From Macrolepiota albuminosa (Eukaryota; Basidiomycota; Agaricomycetes; Agaricales; Agaricaceae): 64,000 nt of DNA. The notes below the pieces were generated by a model. The model was not told where the DNA came from. It ran no database searches and saw nothing but the letters and a program-made list of their open reading frames with translations. The position numbers and the translations under genes are program-made. The stretch covers positions 558,001-622,000 of the forward strand of contig JAMWFC010000089.1 in NCBI GenBank assembly GCA_027475525.1, read 5' to 3'. This document shows, piece after piece, positions 57,507 through 64,000 of this stretch (position 1 is the first letter of the stretch; the number at the start of each line of letters is the position of its first letter).

Positions 57507-57922
57507 TAGGCTCGAGCCACGCGTCCGGAGTCCATTTATTTTGATCTACGATGATCCATTCTCGGCGAACACCCCGTCCACCAGAATTTAGCAACTGACA
57601 ATATTGAAATTTACCGTTTTACACCTGTCGCTTTCCAAAACGGAAGTGATGCAAACGTTGTTGAACGTTCGTTGGTGAATTGGGAATATATTATCAGGAG
57701 AACTCTGGGGGCGTCTATCTTATCTGATGGTATCGTGTGTGAGGATTGTGATTCAATCATCGTCTTGTCATGTTCAGCACCACCTACAAACTTGTTTTTT
57801 TTAGCTTTTCTTGAAGTTAACGAAACTTGATGACAGTAGCTAATCCTGGATATCTTCAATTTTCGATTTGAACGTCTCCTATTTGGCCGGGCGGTTCCAT
57901 TATGTAATGTCATTGGCGCTTC

Positions 57923-58076
57923 GGTGACGACGATGTTCTTCTACCAGGTCCTATCAATTTTCCAATTGCCTTACAATTTTGCTACCCGTCTCAAGCTCTG
58001 GTGACGACGATGTTCTTCTACCAGGTCCTATCAATTTTCCAATTGCCTTACAATTTTGCTACCCGTCTCAAGCTCT
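57923..58076. repeat. 77-bp exact tandem duplication 9
   Basis: Copies begin GGTGACGACGATGTT at 57923 and 58000, at the front of the first tandem membrane-protein gene. Confidence 0.95.
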
Positions 58077-59703
58077 ACTGCTCCTGCGAGTGACGTTGTC
58101 TTGATGGGTCATCTTGTTCAAGTCCTCCCACACTTCGGCCGGAACTCCGACCTCGATCCTCTGCAACGCCCACCACTCCTCTGGGTTCAACGTAGCGAAA
58201 GTACCGCTCTCAATGACAATGGCTGCTCTCTTAGTCGTTATCTGTCTCACCTTCGGTACTGTCTTTGCTGCTGGTTCCGTCTTCGAAAAAAACAAAAACA
58301 CCGGTTACACCATGTCGCTGGGCTCCACGTTGACTTTTCTTTCTCTCTCTTCAGTCCGTTTACGCTCCTGCCAAGACTTTCTTCAGTTCAACTTCAACGA
58401 ATTTAGGACACAGCTCCTTGATAGCATGCTATCCATTTCCAAGGTTTAACTCGATTCGACTCTCGATAGTCGTTGTAGATCCGGACACAGCTCCTTGATA
58501 GCATGCTATCCATTTCCAAGGTTTAACTCGATTCGACTCTCGATAGTCGTTGTAGATCCTGTCTTTTTTTTTTCCAAACAGTTCTTTCCAAGTTGCATTA
58601 GCTACCGCCGTCATGTTACACTGAATCATTGAGGCTGACCATTCGCGATCTCGCCTTGAGTCCTTTTCCTTTAGTATATACCTGGCCGGCCCCACTCTGC
58701 TTTGGACGTTCAAGATGGCTAACAATCCGGAACATTATTCTGAAAGTTTCTAATCTTGTATCTTGTCTGGATACGTTCTTTTGTGTGATTCCTGAAATTC
58801 CTGCCTTTTCAGCGGCTCTGGGTACTTAACATCGAGGATCCCTTCGTCTAGATGATGACCGTTTTCGATAGAGACTTCACTTCAATTCTCCTTACAGTGA
58901 TTTCTGCCTTATGGCAGACATATCTTGTGATGCTATGCAACAATGACGCCTGTATACACTATCCGTCACGTTGCTTTGGCCTCGCAGGGGTGATGGTTAT
59001 CTTGTGATGCTATGCAACAATGACGCCTGTATACACTATCCGTCACGTTGCTTTGGCCTCGCAGGGGTGATGGTTTCATGTTCAGCTCCGTCCCGCCAGT
59101 CAGTGTCCTGATGAGCACCTTCGCACTGGTCCCCTCTCTTTTTGTGTTGCTTCTTTCTGGCTCCGTAGCACTGACCCTCCATTCCTTCTACATTGCCATG
59201 ATGCGACATCAGCAGATTGTCATTCGACGCCTAATCTTGTACAGAGATGGAACAATAGTCAGGTGCCAGCGTACCAGAGGAATAAAGGCATCCGATAATT
59301 TGTTCTGCCTCTGTGTGCTCATTTCTGGAACTGGTTCTATGTAGGAAGGAAGACGTACTGTCCGTTTTCATTACGATATCTGTACGAGGATTTTCTCCAA
59401 AAGATTGTGCAATTGACGTCTACTACGCCATACAGATTCATGCGACATGTGGTATTCTCTGTCTTGTCAGAAGAATTTTATGGGTATGCTTGATTCTTCC
59501 GACGTTCAATGCTCCACAACCTAGCCTCACGTTATGTCTGGTTTTATCTGCCTAGCTTCGCGCGGCGACTTACAGCTCATGCAAGACTTGCTGAGGTAGT
59601 GATTAACCCCTTCCTGTTTATCAATGGCGACATACAAGAGGAAATGGAACTTGAGGTCGACGTCAATTTCGCAGACGAATACTTCGTTCTTTCCCTGCTC
59701 TAA
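57923..59703 (+). CDS. Membrane protein, first tandem family member, frame broken as assembled
   Basis: Unrecognised family, but clearly related to the next gene. In order: SAGTPTSILCN and VAKVPLSMTMAALLVVICLT then FGTVFAAGS (58125-58300, membrane segment), ILKVSNLVSCLDTFFCVIPE IPAFSA (about 58740-58815), FDRDFTSILLTVISALWQTY (about 58865-58925), STFALVPSLFVLLLSGSVAL (membrane, about 59115-59175), RHQQIVIRRLILYRDGTIVR (59200-59265), and FARRLTAHARLAEVVINPFL (59545-59605) to a stop at 59703. Each segment has a counterpart at 61.08-62.8 kb. Three 77-bp duplications interrupt it and at least one further frame change needs an intron or a lesion near 59070. The start could not be fixed. It could be a real gene damaged by assembly, or a pseudogene. 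Confidence 0.55.
58406..58559. repeat. 77-bp exact tandem duplication 10
   Basis: Copies begin GGACACAGCTCCTTG at 58406 and 58483, inside the first tandem membrane-protein gene. Confidence 0.95.
58921..59074. repeat. 77-bp exact tandem duplication 11
   Basis: Copies begin TATCTTGTGATGCTA at 58921 and 58998, inside the first tandem membrane-protein gene. Confidence 0.95.
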
Positions 59704-59848
59704 TCCATACGTTTCGCAAACACGAGCACATGGCTCCCAGGGGGAATTGGTTAGTAAGTAATTCTAGTACCTGATTATTCGCACATGTGTTCTGGTGATT
59801 GAGGTCAATATCGTATGGGGAGGTGTAAGACGATGCTAAACTCCTAAA

Positions 59849-60376
59849 ATGCTAAGTCTCTGTTCTCAGACGTGGCGTCCTTTTTCTCTGGCTCTCTTCC
59901 CATATGGGATGGACCTCTGCTCTTCCCTGGAATGTGGTCTTGAGTACTACGCTCTTCATTCAGGAATTTCTGCTCTCAACGGATTATTACATGCTGTCTA
60001 CGCGTATATTGACACAGCGGAATCACGGGAGACTCGTGGGGAATTTCTGCTCTCAACGGATTATTACATGCTGTCTACGCGTATATTGACACAGCGGAAT
60101 CACGGGAGACTCGTGGCGGAAACAGTACTGACTCTCAAATTTTATGGTAGACCAACAGCACCGCTGCAAACCCACCTGCACACCCATGAAAAAATCGACC
60201 TGAAAATATCTGCCAGTGTAAAATTATCAACATCTCAAAAGGTGTATGTAATGGTAATCTGTTATTTGAGGCATCTGCTGAGGATGCCTCGTCTAGTGCA
60301 TGACAAGTTTAATACTCGTCTCTGGATCTACAAAGATGTATCGTCCCAGCTTTCACAGACGACGGGAAATAAATGA
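59849..60376 (+). other. Open frame of uncertain status
   Basis: A 175-codon frame with no recognisable domain, generated in part by the 77-bp duplication at 59963: the same bases are read once as GISALNGLLHAVYAYIDTAE and again as EFLLSTDYYMLSTRILTQRN. The true frame depends on resolving that duplication. Confidence 0.3.
59963..60116. repeat. 77-bp exact tandem duplication 12
   Basis: Copies begin GGAATTTCTGCTCTC at 59963 and 60040, so the same peptide appears twice in two frames around 60 kb. Confidence 0.95.
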
Positions 60377-60730
60377 GCGATTCGCCAGAGTCGTTATTGT
60401 CCGTTTCCCATTCTCCTTGGCGAGAAAGTGGAAGAAATGCAGCCGAATAACTTGTTGCTAAGAGTTGTTTTCGCGACGATGAAATCTCCTGTTGCATTTA
60501 GTAATATTCGATTGTTTCTCTGCTTTTTGAGGGCCTCAGATGTGTATTTTCCATGCTGAGTATGTACTCATCTTGACATTCTTGCCGAGGCTTGCCACTT
60601 TAGTAGGTATGCGTATTACATAGGCCACAGGATCCTTGAACGCCATGATCATCTTATCAGATTCGATATAAGAACGTTGTTCGGTCCGGTAAGTCACTGA
60701 GAACCCTTGTTGAACCAATGACCCACGAGC

Positions 60731-62816
60731 ATGAAGTACGAAAATGCATGCCAAGCTTCAGCATGGCTGACGAGAGGAGAACCTACTTGTATTGAAGTTC
60801 AATTCAAGATGCTCTCCTATAGTTTTCGATCGTGGTTATTATTAAACCTCACCTTCCTATTTATATATCATTGTACCCTGCCTCCATTTTCTTCGTTGTT
60901 CACCTCTTTGTCTGCAAACATGACATTGCTATTACTATACCACTTGGTATCATTCTTCCAATCGGATTTAGACGTCTCAATTCCGCCTCAGCTTCTCTTC
61001 TTCCTTACGACGACACTCTCGCAATGGACATGGACTCAGACCTTCATGAAGTCTTCCTATATTTCTAGCTGGCTCCTTCCAAAGACTGGTACTCCAACGT
61101 CTACCCTTGCACCGACACCCTCCATTCCCCTGGAAGTGGTAGAAGTACCACTATCATTGACACTCTTAACCCTCTTCGTCGTTCTTTTCATTATGTTAGC
61201 CACCATCATCCTCCGGTTATCCTCCAGTCGAAAATCTTGTCACACAGGCCTGCCTCTCGGCGCGGCCACATCGTCTGTGGAACTTGTCATAACCGATCCT
61301 CTGTCTCCTCTCTCCTCGCCTGATGCACACTGTCACTTAAAGCAGTTCCATTTAGATCAAAATATGCCTCACGATCAAGCCAACGTCTCTTCGACCACAC
61401 TTCTACGTCCTGATTCTTGGTGTAGCCGTATTCTCCGGGCTTTTTCTGTCTTCGCGCAATCGATACATCGTATCGTTTCTACCTCTGTCATAGAGCTCCA
61501 CCTAGCTTATGGAATAAAATTCATTCAACGTACCGTGCCAACCATTGAGGTTCGTGTCAATCAGCCGCACGTTGTTCGAGCTTACACCATTTTCCAGCCC
61601 ATTCTAGGTTCTTTAGCAACAACTTCAATCATTCAATGTTCCTGGATATGGAGGCTGACTGCTTGCGACAGTATTTCTTGTGTTTTTTCTTGGATGAATC
61701 TAGAGCACTCGTTCCTGACATCTACGGAATCGGTTGTCAGCCATTTCTGGCGTCTAATAATGTCATTGATAGACTGGACACGAGGGCTACTAACGGGAAT
61801 GATGCTCAAGACGTCCTCTTTGATCAGCTCATTATCGATCAAGGTTTCCGGTTTCACCTCTTTACTGTCCGTTTTCATTTGGACTCGCGTCGTGCCTATC
61901 GTCCCTCCCTTTTCAGCGATATTTTGGATTCTATCCAACGAAGCTTCCTTCAAATATATGATATCCGTTTTTCAAGGAGAATGCTCGTCTATACTTCTTT
62001 CTATCACAGTCCCTCTTTGGCGGACACTTTTTGTGCTTCTATTCAATCAAGACATCTTCGTCCGCTATCTGTTCCATTGCTTCTGCGCGCTCGCTGCGGC
62101 TTCTGTCACTTTGAACACTTCGGCATATGTCAACGCCCTATCTGGTTCTTATTGCCCCTCTTTTCGGATTCAACTTCTTGTGTTATTCTTGATAGCGTAT
62201 CTGGTTGTGGACACCGCGGTATTCGACCGTTTTTTGTTGTGCAGGCAACAGATTATCACCCGCCGTCTGCAAGTACATCGAGATGGCAGATGTACCAGAG
62301 AGACTCGGGTTCACTTTAGGTACCGGCCGATCTCAGATGTTATACTTGTTCTTTTGGCCTTGGAAATAATTATGGACGTCGCACCAAGTCTTCTTGTACT
62401 AGAAGACCCCCTTCTCGGGTATCCCTTTATATTTGTATGTTATTATTTTCTCGCTTGATTACCCACTCCTAAAATAGCTTCTACACAGATTACTATCATA
62501 AGGTTGATCGTCTGCTGCATTAGATGTCATTTCTGGGCATGTATCAGCTACTATCCAACCGAACATTGTTACTCATTATTTTTGCTTTCTTCAGTCGCAC
62601 TCGCCTAGCTTTCAAAGGCGTCTTGAGGTACATAACCAGTTAGCTGAAGTCGTTATAGACCCTTTCCCACTCTTTTTGGGCCGTCAAGTAGAACCGAACC
62701 ACCAACCCGCGGCTAGACCGGTCTTTTCATACGTATATGATATCTCAAAGGCCTCCCGTGACTCTGTCGTCAAATTGTTCAAAGTGAATTTAAAGGTTGT
62801 TCAAGGCATTGGGTAG
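60731..62816 (+). CDS. Multi-pass membrane protein, second tandem family member
   Basis: Unrecognised family. A long first exon (ATG 60731; later in-frame ATGs such as MLSYSFRSWLLLNLTFLFIY at about 60809 are plausible starts) encodes at least four hydrophobic segments: SWLLLNLTFLFIYHCTLPPF, MTLLLLYHLVSFF, SLTLLTLFVVLFIMLATIIL, and RIQLLVLFLIAYLVVD. A Thr/Pro linker KTGTPTSTLAPTPSIPLEVV precedes the third. The middle is rich in Ser and long amphipathic helices. CRQQIITRRLQVHRDGRCTR (about 62240-62300) matches RHQQIVIRRLILYRDG in the previous gene. Introns follow PFIF (GTATGT donor near 62434) and the last exon, QSHSPSFQRRLEVHNQLAEV then VIDPFPLFLG, ends with TAG 62814-62816. Roughly 650 aa. 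Parallel, same strand, 1 kb downstream of its relative. Confidence 0.7.
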
Positions 62817-62940
62817 CTGTAAATAGACTGGCGGCATCGTGACTGTTGTATATACTGTGTGGTTCGGACATCCTATGGTAATTGTATTATGCTTGGTAAA
62901 ACAAAGCCAAATTTCATCCATCTCTTTCTCTTCTTTCATC

Positions 62941-64000
62941 ATGCCCGCCTTTTTGTACAAAGTCCCGCCAGCATTCTACGGCTTCTTGCTATTCAATATT
63001 CCTCTATTGATCTATCTACTGGGTCGGAAAAGCTTCCTCGTGAAACTAGCAAATCTGCACACGGTCGGCCACATTATCAAAAGACACATAACAGAATATG
63101 TTGCGTCGAGCCTGGAAAACGGCGCATCCGAACTTTCCAACAGTTTATATCGAAATATCAGCTTGTCTGACAGTGGTGATACCCCGCCGAGAGCCAGGTT
63201 CCCAACCTGTTCAGTTCAAATTTGGCCCTGGCCGGGGAAGTGCTATGCCGTTCCCCTTTCTCCGCCTGGATCGTTTCCGACCTGCGAAGCCCAAATATGG
63301 CCCCCGCCGAGGAAATTATCCGCCGAGCAGTGTCTTGACAGCAGGGGGCCTCGCCACGTCTTTGCACTCTGCATTTTCTTGACAATCTTGATATGTTCGT
63401 TAAGCGTAATCTTCTTCTGGAGATTTAAGTCGGTCAATCCGAGAACGATTCTGAAAGACATCGTCGACTGCATGGCTCAGCATCTGAGCAATTCTCTGAA
63501 CAAAGCAGAGGCATCTGCTCACAATCTAAGTACTCCGCAAGATCTCACGGCGCAGGCCGGTAGTTCGCCATCTAACCCATCTCCTGATTCCAGCAATGGT
63601 TATGGTCAAGAGAATTCTAACACATCGAACCTCCTTGATCATGGAACTTCTAGTCTTGTGGACTTTGCGGCTTGCACTGCGCTTCTATTGCCTTCTGAGG
63701 AGTTACGACCGGGACTTTCACTCACTGGAGACTTGGCTCAAGAACAGCGTCCACAGGCAGCTATTGGATCACTTGTTACCTCGCCAAGACTACAAACTTC
63801 TGTAACAAGTTTACCAATGACAAATGGTCACCTGACTTCACCCACTCCCTCAAACGATGTGGAAGCCGATGGTGTAGAAGGTATCGAAGCCGTACCCTTC
63901 GGTATGAACGCGTCAAACTCTACTGATGGCACAAAGACGACGCGATTCGAAGAAGCTTCCTCAACGCCACACGTAGTTTGTTCTTCCTTTCCTGCGATCG
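62941..64000 (+). CDS. Membrane protein, partial, runs off the right edge
   Basis: From ATG 62941 a single frame is open to the window end (353 codons and one base), with no stop. It begins MPAFLYKVPPAFYGFLLFNI PLLIYLLGRK, a hydrophobic signal-anchor-like start, then a repeated Pro/Trp unit (FPTCSVQIWPWPGK and FPTCEAQIWPPPRK, about 66 bp apart at 63200-63310), a strong membrane segment (RHVFALCIFLTILICSLSVI FFW, about 63355-63420) and a long Ser/Thr/Asn-rich tail with several N-glycosylation-like NxS/T sites. It has the same general plan (hydrophobic start, linker, membrane segment) as its two upstream neighbours and the 22-25 kb protein but no alignable motif that I can see. It is an unrecognised protein. 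Confidence 0.65.
   Translation, partial: MPAFLYKVPPAFYGFLLFNIPLLIYLLGRKSFLVKLANLHTVGHIIKRHITEYVASSLENGASELSNSLYRNISLSDSGDTPPRARFPTCSVQIWPWPGKCYAVPLSPPGSFPTCEAQIWPPPRKLSAEQCLDSRGPRHVFALCIFLTILICSLSVIFFWRFKSVNPRTILKDIVDCMAQHLSNSLNKAEASAHNLSTPQDLTAQAGSSPSNPSPDSSNGYGQENSNTSNLLDHGTSSLVDFAACTALLLPSEELRPGLSLTGDLAQEQRPQAAIGSLVTSPRLQTSVTSLPMTNGHLTSPTPSNDVEADGVEGIEAVPFGMNASNSTDGTKTTRFEEASSTPHVVCSSFPAI

Larger units (their letters stand above)
56479..57900. other. Intergenic, contains two 77-bp duplications
   Basis: Besides duplications 7 and 8, a word CAGGCATTCAGGGGCAACTG lies near 56630. No gene is recognised. Confidence 0.4.

Noticed and set aside
54202..60116. 77-bp duplications as target-site duplications or a regulatory repeat system
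   Set aside because: The twelve pairs share only their length, not sequence, contain no element between copies, and hit exons, introns, transposons and intergenic DNA alike.

Overview
This window looks like nuclear DNA of a filamentous basidiomycete, probably an Agaricomycete. Genes are split by many short introns (about 45-70 nt, mostly GT..AG). The sesquiterpene synthases, the Zn2Cys6 regulator, the Hikeshi, Rtf1 and Sds3 orthologues and the retroelement types all have a mushroom-fungus flavour. No ribosome-binding-site operons are present.

Layout. 1-10.5 kb is a transposon graveyard: a broken Ty1/copia pol with a 1.1-kb non-autonomous DNA element nested in its integrase, a broken Ty3/gypsy pol with chromodomain and 3' LTR, a second, inverted copy of the DNA element inside a transposase-like fragment, and a copia-type gag remnant. 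11.25-13.52 kb (minus) is a nearly complete cytochrome P450 with one nonsense codon and one frameshift. 16.77-18.88 kb (minus) is the Paf1-complex factor Rtf1. 20.73-21.97 kb (plus) is a purine nucleoside phosphorylase. 22.35-25.58 kb (minus) is a large unrecognised membrane protein with 531-bp internal repeats. 28-28.4 kb holds a Tc1/mariner-type transposase remnant. 29.09-30.33 kb (minus) is a sesquiterpene synthase with an unusual aspartate motif, flanked by two copies of a dispersed repeat. 32.79-37.50 kb is a housekeeping block: an unrecognised nuclear-type protein, Hikeshi, an intron-containing tRNA-Asn and a CCC1/VIT1 iron transporter. 38.3-39.2 kb is an alpha-kinase relic. 40.97-42.22 kb (plus) is an intact sesquiterpene synthase followed by a decayed third copy (43.4-43.9 kb). 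45.20-49.24 kb is an Sds3-type Rpd3L/Sin3 subunit. 51.34-56.5 kb is a Zn2Cys6 transcription factor. 57.9-64 kb contains two related multi-membrane-segment proteins in tandem plus a third membrane-protein gene running off the right edge.

The most striking structural signal is that twelve separate places carry a perfect tandem duplication with exactly the same 77-bp period; ten of them lie between 54.2 and 60.1 kb, where they break reading frames of the transcription factor and of a membrane-protein gene. The uniform length points to an assembly artefact of k=77 contig overlaps rather than to biology, and it changes how every gene on the right side should be read.

Functionally the window mixes conserved housekeeping genes (transcription elongation, histone deacetylation, purine salvage, Hsp70 import, iron storage) with an accessory terpenoid layer (two terpene synthases, one terpene synthase pseudogene, one P450 pseudogene) and a possibly lineage-specific membrane-protein family. 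The terpene genes are interspersed with housekeeping genes over 30 kb, so they are not a tight biosynthetic cluster.
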